A DNA stretch of 64,000 bases from Candidatus Enterovibrio escicola (GTDB lineage: Bacteria > Pseudomonadota > Gammaproteobacteria > Enterobacterales > Vibrionaceae). Position numbers and translations under genes: made by a program. The notes under the pieces are model-generated. The model was given only the letters and a program-made list of their open reading frames with translations, was not told where the DNA came from and ran no database searches. This document shows positions 8,565 to 18,835 of the stretch, piece after piece. The stretch is taken from contig NZ_NBYY01000013.1 in assembly GCF_002464935.1 (NCBI RefSeq), positions 1 to 64,000 on the forward strand, read 5' to 3'. Each line of letters begins with the position of its first letter. The stretch's first letter is position 1.

Positions 8565-10079
8565 TATTCATTCTTAATATAATGTACAATTTTGTAGGAC
8601 TACCAATAATAACCGCATAAGCTGGAACAGCTTTCGTTACTACAGTACCTGACCATATCATACAAGTTTTCCCTAAAACTATTCCAAGAAAAATGGTGGT
8701 ATTCCACCTATTGATGCACCAAGATACACTTTCGTTATAGGATACCTATCAGGATAGACTGTAGATCTTGGATCTCTATCATTGGTGAATGTCACTGACG
8801 ATCTAACAAATACATTGTCTTCTAGAAAAATATGATTCCAGATATAAACTCCTGATTTTATGGCGAGATTATTACTAATAATAGCATCCATTTTCATCAG
8901 AGTGTATGAACATATATTGCAGTGATCTCCTATTTTGTACCTTTCATAGGTGTTGTTGATTAAATCAGGCCTATAATCTACTGATCCAAATCTTTTTTAC
9001 AGTCTTAATTTGTCCGCTGGCAAACAGGAATACCGAGTTTTATAACTTTGTTCATTGCTTTCATATTTGCCAGTGTTTTACCAACTTAAGCATTGTAATT
9101 ACGAAGAGTGAGTTTAGGGCTGAGTGACTGTTTATAGCGAAACAATACTGTCTCTGCTAATGAGCGTTTATGATAATCCCTGTCTTTTTTCTACTCCGAC
9201 AGGTGGTCTCCTTTTAAAGCCTTTATAGCTTAACTTCTAGGATGTTCTTCCTCCTAGTATCCCGTGTTGCTTAGAAGTGGAATAGTGGGTGTTATTCCTC
9301 AGTACGTGGTGACAGGCTCTTGTGTCATAGGCTCCATCAGCACTGATTTGCTGTATCTTTCGTCGTAATGAATTAAGCAATGTAGGTAAAACCTCCTTGT
9401 TCCCCACAAAAACTAGGCTAACTTCTGCAGGAATAACCTCATAAGTAGACATATCAATGGCAAGATGAAGTTTGCGCCAGATACGGCGCTTCGCCTTACC
9501 GCGTTTACGCGTTTTCTATCCATCTTAGACGTATACCTTTAGGCCTGTGATATCAATAATGACGTGGGCGATAGCTCCTCGACTAGGTAAACGGTACTTA
9601 ACTTCTACGGTCTTCGAACGCTTACTAATGCAGGTGTATGTAGAGGATTTGAGCGGGATATTCATCAATATAAAAACCTAATTTAGAAAACCTTCTAATC
9701 CACGAAGTAGGAGCTTGAGAATACCTTTTACCATCACTGCCGTGTTAATCGCGGTATCCGAAACTATAAATCTACGGCCACGAGGGCTGTGATGTTTTAG
9801 ACAAGGCAATGCCTTAGTGGTAGTGACGTCTATCTAGACAGTGATTGAGCCTCGGTTTGCTAATGCTTGATTATATTGTTTCCAGTTGCTGATCTTGTGC
9901 TTGGCCTTTCCCTTTTCCATCATCACCTCATGCTTAATTCGATGATGATCTGATCGTAGGAACTGTGATTAGTTTAGATATTGGGGGAACAACGCCTCTT
10001 TCATAATAACCGAAAATTACCAAACTATTGTGTTTTCGCTTATATCATTAGTTTTTACATCACTTAACGAATGAATCAT
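8558..10079 (-). pseudogene. fdtC: fdtC: hexapeptide-repeat sugar N-acetyltransferase interrupted by an IS5-family element
   Basis: From ATG at 10079 the minus strand reads [20 protein letters not shown], a stop where family members have Gln, then FSVIMK, where the IS5 copy (8949-9996) enters. Beyond it follow IGDHCNICSYTLMKMD, GVYIWNHIFLEDNVFV, TFTNDRDPRS, then a frameshift and VVTKAVPAYAVIIGSP. These are the left-handed beta-helix repeats and C-terminal cap of FdtC/QdtC-like acetyltransferases. The gene overlaps the end of fdtA and the start of fdtB. It would have acetylated the 3-amino sugar; IS, stop and frameshifts abolish it. Confidence 0.82.
8949..9996 (-). mobile_element. IS5-family (IS903-like) element, full length, degraded transposase
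   Basis: Ends are GGTGTTGTTGATTAAATCAG (left on the plus strand) and GGCGTTGTTCCC (reverse complement of the right). It is flanked by 9-bp target copies CCTTTCATA (8940-8948) and TCTTTCATA (9997-10005), one mismatch, as expected for the IS903 group. The transposase on the minus strand is broken by frameshifts; the best open piece (9452-9237) contains ISADGAYDTRACH with the second catalytic aspartate. It sits inside fdtC. Confidence 0.85.
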
Positions 10080-10479
10080 TCAATTCTACCTCTTTCAAGA
10101 AAATCAAATAATCTCGGATATAATCATCTTCATCATAGTATTCACTCGCTAAAACGAGCAAGATACATTCATCTGAAAATTCATGTATTTCCCTCCACAT
10201 CATGCTCTCAATAAATAGACCTTCCAATGGAGAGCATAACAGTACAGTATCTTTATGTTGACCATCATCAAGAATGAATTTACAACTTCCTTTTAAGCAA
10301 ATCGCGATTTGTTTTAATTTTTTATGTGCATGGAACCCTCTAGATACACCTTTCTCTGTATTAAATAAGTAATATGCACGTTTTATATCGAATGGAATAT
10401 TGTTATTACCTTCGATAGTGGCTAGATTTCCTCGTTCATCGCCTAAAGATTCAATTTTAATTATCTTAACTAGTGACAT
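10060..10479 (-). CDS. fdtA: dTDP-4-keto-6-deoxyglucose 3,4-ketoisomerase (FdtA/QdtA type)
   Basis: A 139-residue cupin. SRGFHAHKK (about residues 44-52) carries the active-site histidines; [12 protein letters not shown] is the cupin strand motif. It moves the keto group from C4 to C3 of the RmlB product. I place the start at ATG 10479 (MSLVKIIKI): the upstream ATG at 10515 would only add 12 residues overlapping rmlA and would encode the G-tract. The chosen start overlaps rmlA by 14 bases and is preceded by an 8-G run that may serve as ribosome site. Whether product is FdtA- or QdtA-type cannot be told. Confidence 0.85.
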   Translation of the reverse strand: MSLVKIIKIESLGDERGNLATIEGNNNIPFDIKRAYYLFNTEKGVSRGFHAHKKLKQIAICLKGSCKFILDDGQHKDTVLLCSPLEGLFIESMMWREIHEFSDECILLVLASEYYDEDDYIRDYLIFLKEVELNDSFVK

Positions 10480-11347
10480 GCCCCCCCCGGAACAATTCTT
10501 CGAGATATTTTCCATAGCTGTTCTTTTTATATTTACTCGAAGCTTTTAATAGCAAATCATCACTCATCCAGCCATTATGCCAAGCAATCTCTTCTAAGCA
10601 GGCAATCTTAAATCCTTGCCGTCGCTCTATCGTTTCTACAAATGTAGATGCTTCAAGTAAGCTTCCATAAGTACCTGAATCCAACCAAGCGAATCCTCGG
10701 CCAAGAAGTTCAACATTAAGTTTCCCCTTTTGAAGATACATCTGATTTAAACAAGTGATTTCTAATTCACCCCTAACAGATGGTGTGACTCTCTTCGCAT
10801 ATTCAACAACATTATTATCGTAGAAGTACAGCCCAGTAACCGCAAAATTAGATTTTGGAGTAACTGGTTTTTCTTCAATTGACACAACTTTGTGATTTTT
10901 ATCAAATTCTACCACGCCAAAACGCTCTGGATCTTTAACTTGATAACCAAATACAGTTGCACCAGATGGTCGATTAGCAGCACTAATTAATTTAGGTGAA
11001 AATCCCTGCCCCCAGAAAATATTGTCGCCTAATACCAAACAAACGCTGTCATCTCCAATGAATTCATCACCAATTAAGAATGCTTGTGCTAACCCATCTG
11101 GGTTTGGTTGTATTTTATACTGTAACTCAATTCCAAAATCCATTCCGTTACCCAGAAGTCGCTTAAAGCTTTCGATGTCCTCAGATGTTGTGATGATTAG
11201 TATTTCTTTAATACCAGCCAACATTAACGTAGAAATAGGATAGTAAATCATTGGCTTATCGTAGACAGGAAGCAACTGCTTGGATACACCGAGAGTAATT
11301 GGATAAAGACGAGAGCCAGATCCCCCTGCAAGAACAATACCTTTCAT
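10466..11347 (-). CDS. rmlA: Glucose-1-phosphate thymidylyltransferase
   Basis: 293 residues, the usual length. [18 protein letters not shown] is the nucleotide-binding G-x-G-x-R loop, followed by [29 protein letters not shown] carries the metal-binding aspartate. It makes dTDP-glucose from glucose-1-phosphate and dTTP, the entry point of the pathway. A GGAGAAG ribosome site precedes ATG 11347. The gene follows rmlB by 25 bases. Its last codons run through an 8-G homopolymer (10481-10488) shared with the fdtA leader, so slippage would change the C-terminal tail. Confidence 0.93.
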   Translation of the reverse strand: MKGIVLAGGSGSRLYPITLGVSKQLLPVYDKPMIYYPISTLMLAGIKEILIITTSEDIESFKRLLGNGMDFGIELQYKIQPNPDGLAQAFLIGDEFIGDDSVCLVLGDNIFWGQGFSPKLISAANRPSGATVFGYQVKDPERFGVVEFDKNHKVVSIEEKPVTPKSNFAVTGLYFYDNNVVEYAKRVTPSVRGELEITCLNQMYLQKGKLNVELLGRGFAWLDSGTYGSLLEASTFVETIERRQGFKIACLEEIAWHNGWMSDDLLLKASSKYKKNSYGKYLEELFRGGHVTS

Positions 11348-11372
11348 TATCTTTCTTCTCCTTCACCAAACA

Positions 11373-12416
11373 CTAAAGGTTATAAGAACCATCTAATACG
11401 CGGCTCCACCAGATCTTATTGTCTAAATACCATGTGATGGTCTTACTAATACCAGACTCAAACGTTTCTTCCGGTTTCCATCCCAATTCAGAATATATTT
11501 TTGTTGCATTTATTGCATACCGAGCATCATGGCCGAGGCGATCTTTTACATAGGTAATGAGATCTATATAGCGTGTGACACCATCAGGCCTATTTGGTGC
11601 TAAATCTTCTAAGAGCGTACATATGTACCTTACAACTTCAATATTTGCTTTCTCGCTATATCCTCCGATATTGTACGTTTCACCCCTCCTACCTTCGGTT
11701 AGGACTTTATACAGCGCCCGAGCATGGTCTTCCACAAAGAGCCAATCACGAATTTGCAAACCATCACCATACACAGGTAGTGGTTTACCAGCCAAAGCAT
11801 TCAGAATCATCAAAGGAATCAGTTTCTCTGGGAAATGATACGGACCATAGTTATTAGAGCAGTTTGTCACAATAATCGGTAATCCGTATGTACGTTGCCA
11901 TGCTCGAACTAAGTGGTCGCTCGATGCCTTAGAGGCTGAATAAGGACTGGATGGTTTGTAAGAGGTCTCTTCATTAAATAAATCCTGAGTACCGTCCAAA
12001 TCACCATAAACTTCATCTGTTGAGATATGATGAAATAGGAATGAACCTTTTAATTCATCATTTAACTTCATCCAATATGACCGTGTCGCTTCAAGCAATA
12101 TATAGGTGCCAACAATATTAGTTTCGATAAAGGTAGTTGGTTCATCAATAGAGCGATCTACATGTGATTCAGCAGCTAGGTGCATGACTGCATCAGGTTT
12201 GTGCTTAGAGAAAACTCGATCCAGTTCAATACGATTACAAATATCTACTTTCTCAAACGTATATCTTAAGTTTTGAGCAACATCCTTAAGAGAGTCTAGA
12301 TTCCCCGCATATGTCAATTTATCAACATTTACAACTTCATCATTAGTATTATTGATAATATTTCTAACAACAGCAGATCCAATGAAACCTGCTCCACCTG
12401 TAACTACTATTTTCAT
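11373..12416 (-). CDS. rmlB: dTDP-glucose 4,6-dehydratase
   Basis: 347 residues from ATG 12416 ([17 protein letters not shown]); an upstream TTG at 12437 is an unlikely start. The NAD-binding GGxGFIG is residues 7-13; [10 protein letters not shown] and the YSASK catalytic pair are present, as are [19 protein letters not shown] and [10 protein letters not shown]. It converts dTDP-glucose to dTDP-4-keto-6-deoxyglucose. It is the first gene of the operon; its upstream region is cut off by an IS5 copy beginning at 12557, so the original promoter may be lost. Confidence 0.93.
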   Translation of the reverse strand: MKIVVTGGAGFIGSAVVRNIINNTNDEVVNVDKLTYAGNLDSLKDVAQNLRYTFEKVDICNRIELDRVFSKHKPDAVMHLAAESHVDRSIDEPTTFIETNIVGTYILLEATRSYWMKLNDELKGSFLFHHISTDEVYGDLDGTQDLFNEETSYKPSSPYSASKASSDHLVRAWQRTYGLPIIVTNCSNNYGPYHFPEKLIPLMILNALAGKPLPVYGDGLQIRDWLFVEDHARALYKVLTEGRRGETYNIGGYSEKANIEVVRYICTLLEDLAPNRPDGVTRYIDLITYVKDRLGHDARYAINATKIYSELGWKPEETFESGISKTITWYLDNKIWWSRVLDGSYNL

Positions 12417-12556
12417 TGTATTGCCTGCTTGCTGCAAATAATAAGGGTAATATACTTGCCAGTAAAGACTTTCAAATGGTGTTATCCCACCTAATATATT
12501 TTGAATATGTATTCAATAAGTTGAATGATTCGTCAGTATGTTTTGAAACCTAATTG

Positions 12557-13608
12557 GGCGTTGTTGATTAAATCAGGCCTATAACTCACTGATCCCAATA
12601 TTTATTACAGTCTTAATTTGTCTACTGGCAAACAGACATAATAGAGTCTTATAATTTTATTTAAGGCTTTCACATTTGCCAGAACTTTACCAACTTAAGC
12701 ATTGTAATCACAAAGAGTGAGTTTAGGGTTGAGCAACTCTGTATAGCGAAATATAGCTATTTCTGCTAATGAGTGTTTGTGATAATCCCTGTCCTTTTTT
12801 CACTCCGCCTGTTTGTCATCTTTTAACGCCTTTATAACTTCATTTCTAGGATGGCCTTTCTCCCAGTCCCCTGCATTGCTTCGAGGTTGAATACTGGGCG
12901 TTATTCCTTTGTTTTTCAGTCCGTGGTGAGACGCTCTTATGTCATAGGATCCATCAGAAATGACTTGCTGTATCTTTCATCTTAATGGGTTAAGCAATAT
13001 AGGTAAAACCTCATTATCACTCATAGAAAATAGGCTAACTTCTGCAGCAATAACCTCATGAGTAGATATATCAATGGCAAGATGGAGTTTGAGCCAGATA
13101 CGCTGCTTCTCCTTACCGTTTTAACGTGTTTTCCATTCACCTTTCACCGTATACCTTTAGGCTTGTGGCATCAATAACGACGTAGGAGACAGCTCCTCGA
13201 CTCGGTAAACGGTACCTAACTTTTACGGTCTTCGAACACTTACTAATGCAAGTGTATGTAGGGGATCTCGGTGGAACCTTCTTCAACGTAAAAACCGAAT
13301 TGATAAAGCCTTTTAATCCACGAAGTGGGAGCTTAAAAATATTTTTCACCATCAGTACCATTTCAATCAAGGTATCCGAAGATAGAAATCTTCGGTTACG
13401 ATGACCGTGATACTTTAGACAATGCCCTGCCTTAATGGCAGCTACGTCTATCCAAAAAGTGACTGAACCTTGGTTTATTAATGCTTGATTATATTGTTTC
13501 CAGTTGCTGATCTTGTACTTGGCCTTTGCCATTATCCCCTCCATTTTAACTCCATTATGATCTAATCGCAGGAATTGCGATGAGTTCAGATATTTGGGAA
13601 ACAACGGC
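12557..13608 (-). mobile_element. IS5-family (IS903-like) element, full length, degraded transposase
   Basis: The left end GGCGTTGTTGATTAAATCAG and a right end reading GTTGTTTCCCAAATATCTG in reverse complement bound it. Possible target copies ACCTAATTG and ACCCAGTTG (7 of 9 match) flank it. An open piece (13637-13137, minus) encodes KYKISNWKQYNQALINQG through VVIDATSLKVYGER (first catalytic Asp); the rest is frameshifted. It lies between rmlB and an IS982 copy. Confidence 0.82.
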
Positions 13609-13798
13609 ACCCAGTTGCCTACTACTACAAATATCATGTATCCTAACAGGATTTGTAATCCATAAAAGATTCATTTTCTAGACGGAAAGCAACTTATTGA
13701 TATACGACCACTCCTTTTCTAGGAGTGAGCCCCAAAAAAAAGATTTTATCATCAATTATCTTTTATGTAACAATGGTCACGTTGAGTTGATTTGGTTA

Positions 13799-14750
13799 AC
13801 GTAGATTACGTATGAGAAATGAACTAGATGCTAAAGTTGCGATCTAACTATTTAAAAAAGACTATTGACTGCATTAAGGACTTGGGCATGAAAATTCAGA
13901 CGCTGTTTTCGTCGATGTCTACGACTTCTACCTGACTTTCCTCCCTGCATGGAAAAAACACCTCATTTCTTCAGGTATCAAACAAAGAAATAAGCCTTCT
14001 CTCCTCTCCGTTAGAGAAGTGATAACTTTCGATCAATCGGGGTATCGAGACTTCAAAACCTATTCCATCCACTTTGTTTGTCGCTACCTCACCAACGAAT
14101 TTCCTGAATTAGTTAGCTACACGAAGATGCTCAAGTTCATGCAAGGTGTTCTGGTTCCTTTTTGCTCTTACCTCACTCACCGGCAGGCAAGGTCAATAGG
14201 AATTGCCTTTGTTGATTTATCCAAGCTATAGGTTGGTTATAACCACCGCATTCTCAGACATAAGGTTTTTAAAGGTACCGCGAAGCCAGGAAAAGGAACG
14301 ATGTGGTGGTTCTACGGTTTCAAATTACACCTCATTATCAATGACCAAGGTGGTATTATCTCAGTCAAAGTGACGACGGTTAACGTGGATGATAAAAAAC
14401 CTGTATTGGAAATGGTTGACGAGCTTTGGGGGTGTTTATACAGAGATAAAGGTTATATCTCTGGTTTATTGGAGCGGGGACTTGCAGACAAGGGAGTGAC
14501 ACTGATAACGGGTATGAAAAAAAATGAAACCCAAAGTGATGAAACTTTGGAAACACCTGATGCTCTGGAAACGATTTATTATTGAAACTGTTTTTAACCA
14601 ACTAAGAAATATCTCCTAAATCGAGCATTTACGACACCGTAGTTGTATCAGCTTTATGGTCAACTTTCAGGCAGGGCTCATCGCGTTTTCATTCAAACCA
14701 AAGAAGCCGAGTATTAAGATGACTCGGCTTGATAAGCAAGCGCTTAGGTT
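13799..14750 (+). mobile_element. IS982-family element, near full length, degraded
   Basis: Pieces of an IS982 transposase run in order along the plus strand: SGYRDFKTYSIHFVCRYLTN (14019 on), a stop after IAFVDLSKL, WWFYGFKLHLIINDQGGI, ELWGCLYRDKGYISG (second catalytic Asp), and a shifted frame holding FIIETVF, with the catalytic Glu. The right end reads TAAGCAAGCGCTTAGGTTAA. Stops and frameshifts show it cannot make transposase. Confidence 0.82.
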
Positions 14751-14755
14751 AATTT

Positions 14756-15455
14756 AGATTTTGGCCAGCAAGTTCTGGTTTACTAAAGAAGAACACGAAT
14801 GAACGTTTGAACAGACAAGCATTCATCTTGATGTTGGAATGCGGATCCAATTTCATTAGATTAATAAGATAGAGCTTTATATTACCAGAAATAAACCGCT
14901 ACAAAAATTGATGAGAATATTTTACTTAAGGATGTAGAGGAGTTTTTTGATGATTACCAGTGGGAGCGAGCAAACACCTTAATGTCACTCAATCTGCGAT
15001 TCACTATGCATTGAAGTGCTTCAGTATTACCTTTAAAAGGTTTGGTTTTACCCTAAAGCTTGTAAAGAAAAACGCCAAGACTTCAGCGAAAAAATAGATA
15101 AACATCAAGAAAAAGGTAAACTCATTATTTACTTATATGAAACTTGGTTTGCCAAGAGCATGCCTCAAACGCATGGTTACTCTGAAAAAGGAAGTCAATG
15201 CTATGGAGTTGATGATGGGCACTCGACAGGAAGAGTTAACACCATGGTGCTATCATCAATTATACATTTCTAATGCTTAGCTTAAGTAATTAGAAGCGTT
15301 AATGCAGAGGTATTTCACGCATGGATCGAACAAGATTTACTTCCAAAAGTTCCAGAGCAAACTATGATTGTGATGGATAATGCAAGTTTTCATAAGCGTA
15401 GAGACACACTGGAAGCAATTGAAGCGTGTGTTGTACTTTAGTCTGGCTGGCTCTT
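14756..15455 (+). mobile_element. IS630-family element, degraded
   Basis: The plus strand contains FHAWIEQDLLPKVPEQ, VIVMDNASFHKRRD and EAIEA, the DDE_3 core of IS630 transposases (MDNASFH holds the second Asp). The first catalytic region (about 15120-15200) is LIIYLYETWFAKSMPQTHGY-like. Stops and a break after EAIEACVVL end it near 15440. A homologous relic lies on the minus strand at 38761-39592. Confidence 0.75.
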
Positions 15456-15471
15456 CGCTAGATTGTACCTT

Positions 15472-16536
15472 TCACCTGACGGAGGGCACTAGCCTTTGAA
15501 TATTCAAGCTAAAATTCGTAAAACCAACCTCACTGAGTGATATTCGAACACGGCCAGCTGAAAGATCTATGTTTTGAAAACAGATACTCGAAGCATTGAT
15601 ACCAAGTAAATAATCATTTCTTACAATGATGGTGTTGCCTAAACCATCTAAAATAGCATTTAGACCCGCTGACAAAACATCAAGCTTGCTATCTGTGGCA
15701 TTGAGAATGCCAAATAAGGCGCAGATGGGGCTAGCATAGCTGGACTTTTTAATCGCATCTTCAATTTTATGAACAAGTTGAATAAGCCCTCTTCCACTTG
15801 GATCTTGAGAGCGGATATATTCATTAAAGAAAGCGCGGATCATCAAAATTGTGGCAGTCCCATTCTTTCCAGCTGATCCACTATCAAGCATGTAAAAAAC
15901 CATTGGACCCTCCATGAACCATGTATAATCCAGTACAATAGGATCTGAATCTACTGATTGTAATGCGTGGTAGGAAAGTCGCCAATCCCCTTGTTGTGAA
16001 TTAGTCTTTGGCATCAATCCCATAAGGAGATCTCGAGCACTCCTCTGGTTGTCTAAGAGGTCGTCTAAATGCCACCTAAGTTCATCCGTAAGCGGTTGTT
16101 CAACACGTTGAGACACTTTAAACCACTGTTGGGAGAAGTCAGTATCATTATGTAAACAATTATCTGATACTTCTAGTACTGAAAGGATGGCAGACTTCAC
16201 CTCTAAGATATCATCAATAGGTTTGATTAGAAAATCTTTTACTCCGTATCGTATAGTTTGTGCGATATCTGACATACACGCTGTTCCAGAAATAACAATA
16301 ACTGGAAGCATCGGATATTTTAGGCTAACTTCTTCAACAAATTCCAAACCTGTTATCACTGGCATAGATAAATCGCTGAGCAGTAAATCTGGCATTCTTT
16401 CTTCCAAGGACTTCAGTCCATCTAGACCAGTTTTCGCATCTCTAACAATACACCCCTCAAGACGAAGAAAACCTGCAATAATCTGGCTAAATATGGGATC
16501 ACTTTCAACAATGAGAACCTTTTTACCTTCTAACAT
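15472..16536 (-). CDS. rssB: RssB-type response regulator (RpoS proteolysis adaptor)
   Basis: 354 residues. An N-terminal receiver domain (about 5-125) has the phospho-acceptor D55 in LLLSDLSMP and K104 in FLIKPIDD. The C-terminal part (about 170-335) is a PP2C-like domain without the metal-binding aspartates, as in E. coli RssB; matching stretches include VISGTACMSDIAQTIRYGVK and LSAGLNAILDG. RssB delivers sigma-S to the ClpXP protease. A SpoIIE-like phosphatase regulator is the alternative, but the domain order and motifs favour RssB. It ends against an IS630 relic; the frame is open throughout. Confidence 0.8.
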   Translation of the reverse strand: MLEGKKVLIVESDPIFSQIIAGFLRLEGCIVRDAKTGLDGLKSLEERMPDLLLSDLSMPVITGLEFVEEVSLKYPMLPVIVISGTACMSDIAQTIRYGVKDFLIKPIDDILEVKSAILSVLEVSDNCLHNDTDFSQQWFKVSQRVEQPLTDELRWHLDDLLDNQRSARDLLMGLMPKTNSQQGDWRLSYHALQSVDSDPIVLDYTWFMEGPMVFYMLDSGSAGKNGTATILMIRAFFNEYIRSQDPSGRGLIQLVHKIEDAIKKSSYASPICALFGILNATDSKLDVLSAGLNAILDGLGNTIIVRNDYLLGINASSICFQNIDLSAGRVRISLSEVGFTNFSLNIQRLVPSVR

Positions 16537-17277
16537 AGTTTTGTTCTCCTAGGTATAATGATTGAGTTCTCATACTTTTCGTTATTGCCCATTTCGCGGA
16601 TATTTCATCGTAAATTCATCTCAAAAGCGAGATTCTTTACGCTGAATCCTGCCGGAGTTCATTGGGAACTACATTAATGTATCTCAATACAAAGACTTTA
16701 AGACTCTAGCCTTGAATTTATTCTTATATGATGCATATCATCGCTTACTATCCGTAAATCTATCCATTTCTAGGCAAATTTCCATAACAACATGCGAAAT
16801 TATAATTCGAACTACTTTCCATTAGGAATAAATATGGGCAAGATACACATCTGCACTTAGTACTTCTGCAAGTTCTTTATATAAACTAAACGATATAGCA
16901 TACCATTATTGAAATCTTGGCTGATCGTGGAGTGAGTACAACCAAGTGTTCTAATGATTTAGTTAAATGAATCACCCTCATCCAATCGGTTTTGTAGTCA
17001 ATAAGTTGAATGGTTCATCGGTATTACCTGTAACCCAGTTTTGGAGAGAGTATTACTGGTAAGCTTTACTTCAGTGATCAAATGATGAACACTCATGTGG
17101 ATACCCTAGACCAGACCCGTCAATACAATGGATGGTCTAGCACCAAATGAATCAGAAAGATTATTTTGGAAGAACTCTAAAACTGTGTCCAATGTTACTC
17201 GAGCGCATACAGAGTATCTATGGAAAAAAACGGGTAAACTTTGAGGATAACTAGTGTTCCATGGATTTTGATAAATT
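16537..17277. other. Intergenic region between rssB and the epimerase
   Basis: No gene is supported here. It should hold the rssB promoter (minus) and the epimerase promoter (plus). A lone IS1-type end (GTCAATAAGTTGAATGG) lies at about 16988, and a 59-bp stretch at 17050-17108 recurs at 20195-20252. Confidence 0.5.
17050..17108 (+). repeat. Dispersed repeat, copy 1 (second copy 20195-20252)
   Basis: GGTAAGCTTTACTTCAGTGA (17057 on) and the following ATGATGAACACTCATG are matched at most positions by GGTAGGCTTTACCTCAGTGA and ATAATGAAAATACATG at 20195-20252. It is not part of an IS family I recognise; the two copies lie on either side of the epimerase and IS256 region. Confidence 0.5.
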
Positions 17278-18195
17278 ATGAAAATTTTAGTAACAGGAGC
17301 TAATGGTTTCATCGGTCGACAAGTAGTGAATCAAAGCAATGAACTGATCCCTGCGCTACGTACTAAACATAAAGGACTCTTTGCAGATGCAGTCTACTAT
17401 GATGAACTTGGAACCCTGACCGATTGGTCTCATCTTCTTACTGGAATTGATGTTATAATTCATTTAGCTGGAGTTACTCATAATTCTCCTATCACCTTTG
17501 AAGAACTACAGAAAGTTAATATCAGAGCCACTATACATTTAGCCAAGGAAGCAGCTATTGCAGGAGTAAGGCGTTTTGTTTTTGTGAGTTCTATTGGTGT
17601 GAATGGAAATTCCAGCCTAGATATATCATTTACGCCAGATAGCATACCAAAGCCACATAACATATACTCTGAATTAAAATTAGCAACAGAAAAGGAATTA
17701 AGTGATACGTGTGTGGCTCTTGCGTTAGAGCTAGTAATTGTTAGACCTCCCCTTGTTTATGGTCCAAAGGCTCTAGGAAATTTTGCTTTATTGACTAAGT
17801 GGATTAAATATGTTGGTGTGCTCCCGTTTGGAAATGTGCATAATAAAAAAGATTTTATTTCAGTATTTAATTTAGCTGATTTTCTTCTTGTATGTGCACG
17901 TAGCTCACTTGCTTCAGGAAAAGTATTCCTACCTAGTGATTGTGATACTGTATCTATACGTGAATTTTCCAATGAAATTGCTTATGCTATGAGAAAAAGA
18001 ATCATTAATTTTTCGTTAAATCCTCGTTTACTTTCTTGTCTTTTAATCGCGGTGGGGAAGAAAAGCTTGTCTGATCAACTTTTACAGAGTTTGTCGTTAG
18101 ATCATCCACATGTATTAAGTGGTTTGGATTGGATTCCGCCATATACGTTACGAGTTTCATTAAGAATGACGTTTGATACCCCTACCTTTACATAA
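17278..18195 (+). CDS. NAD-dependent sugar-nucleotide epimerase (GalE/WbgZ-like SDR)
   Basis: 305 residues. Rossmann motif GANGFIG (7-13), FVSSIGVNG (about 102-110) and the YxxxK pair Y130/K134 mark an extended short-chain dehydrogenase; the closest type is the UDP-hexose 4-epimerase often found beside sugar-phosphate transferases in Vibrio O-antigen clusters. It would supply a precursor sugar for surface polysaccharide, in the cytoplasm. The partner sugar transferase that usually follows is absent; IS5, IS982 and IS256 relics come next. Substrate is not determined by the sequence. Confidence 0.8.
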   Translation: MKILVTGANGFIGRQVVNQSNELIPALRTKHKGLFADAVYYDELGTLTDWSHLLTGIDVIIHLAGVTHNSPITFEELQKVNIRATIHLAKEAAIAGVRRFVFVSSIGVNGNSSLDISFTPDSIPKPHNIYSELKLATEKELSDTCVALALELVIVRPPLVYGPKALGNFALLTKWIKYVGVLPFGNVHNKKDFISVFNLADFLLVCARSSLASGKVFLPSDCDTVSIREFSNEIAYAMRKRIINFSLNPRLLSCLLIAVGKKSLSDQLLQSLSLDHPHVLSGLDWIPPYTLRVSLRMTFDTPTFT

Positions 18196-18243
18196 CATAA
18201 TAACTTCTCGAGCTAGGTTATGTATTCAATAGGTTTATTGTGA

Positions 18244-18399
18244 GGAGTTGTTGATTAAAGCAGGCCAGTGACGCACTGATCCCAAGATTTTTTACAGTCT
18301 TAATTTGTCTGCTGGCGAATAAATATATCGAGTTTTATAACTTTGTTAATTGCCTCCACATTTACAGTTCTTCACCAACTTGAGCATTGTAATTAACCT
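18244..18399 (-). mobile_element. IS5-family right-end fragment, cut by IS982
   Basis: GGAGTTGTTGATTAAAGCAG begins the right terminus of an IS5-family copy (minus orientation). It runs to AGCATTGTAATT, where IS982 begins (AACCTTAGATCTGCATAAG). The IS982 junction is at the same IS5 position as at 24627 and 47290. The remainder of the IS5 copy is not adjacent. Confidence 0.75.
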
Positions 18400-18835
18400 T
18401 AGATCTGCATAAGCGCTTACTTATCAAGATAAGTCATCTTGATGCTCGGTTTCTTTAGTTGACATGAAGACGTGATAATCCCCACCAGCAAATTAACCAT
18501 AAAGCTGATACAGCTACGGTACTGAGAATGCTCAATTTGGGAGATATTTTTAGTTGGTTAAAAACGGTTTCAATAATAAACCGTTTCCGGAGCATCAGGC
18601 GGTCCTAAAGTTTCATTACTTAGGGTTTCATATTTTTTTGACACCAGTTATCAGTGTCACTCCCTTGTCTGCTAGTTCCCACTCCAATGGACCAGAGATA
18701 TAATCTTTGTCTCCATATAAACACCCCCAAAGTTCGTTAGCCGTTTTCGGCACAGGCTTCTTATCATCCACGTTAGCCGTCGTCACTTTGACTGAGATAA
18801 TGCCACCTTGGTCATTGATAATGAGGTGTAACCTG
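18400..18835 (-). mobile_element. IS982-family fragment (transposase C-terminal half)
   Basis: Minus-strand sequence encodes HLIINDQGGIISVKVTTANV, ELWGCLYGDKDYISG and the region with the catalytic Glu, then the terminus CTTATGCAGATCTAAGGTT. The N-terminal half is missing because an IS256 element begins at about 18836. Confidence 0.75.

Noticed and set aside
3359-12522. Polysaccharide operon as a composite transposon bounded by IS1-type ends
   Set aside because: The lone ends at 3359 and 12508 point the same way instead of facing each other, and no IS1 body is attached.
16187-16552. 121-codon plus-strand ORF
   Set aside because: Antisense to the receiver domain of rssB.
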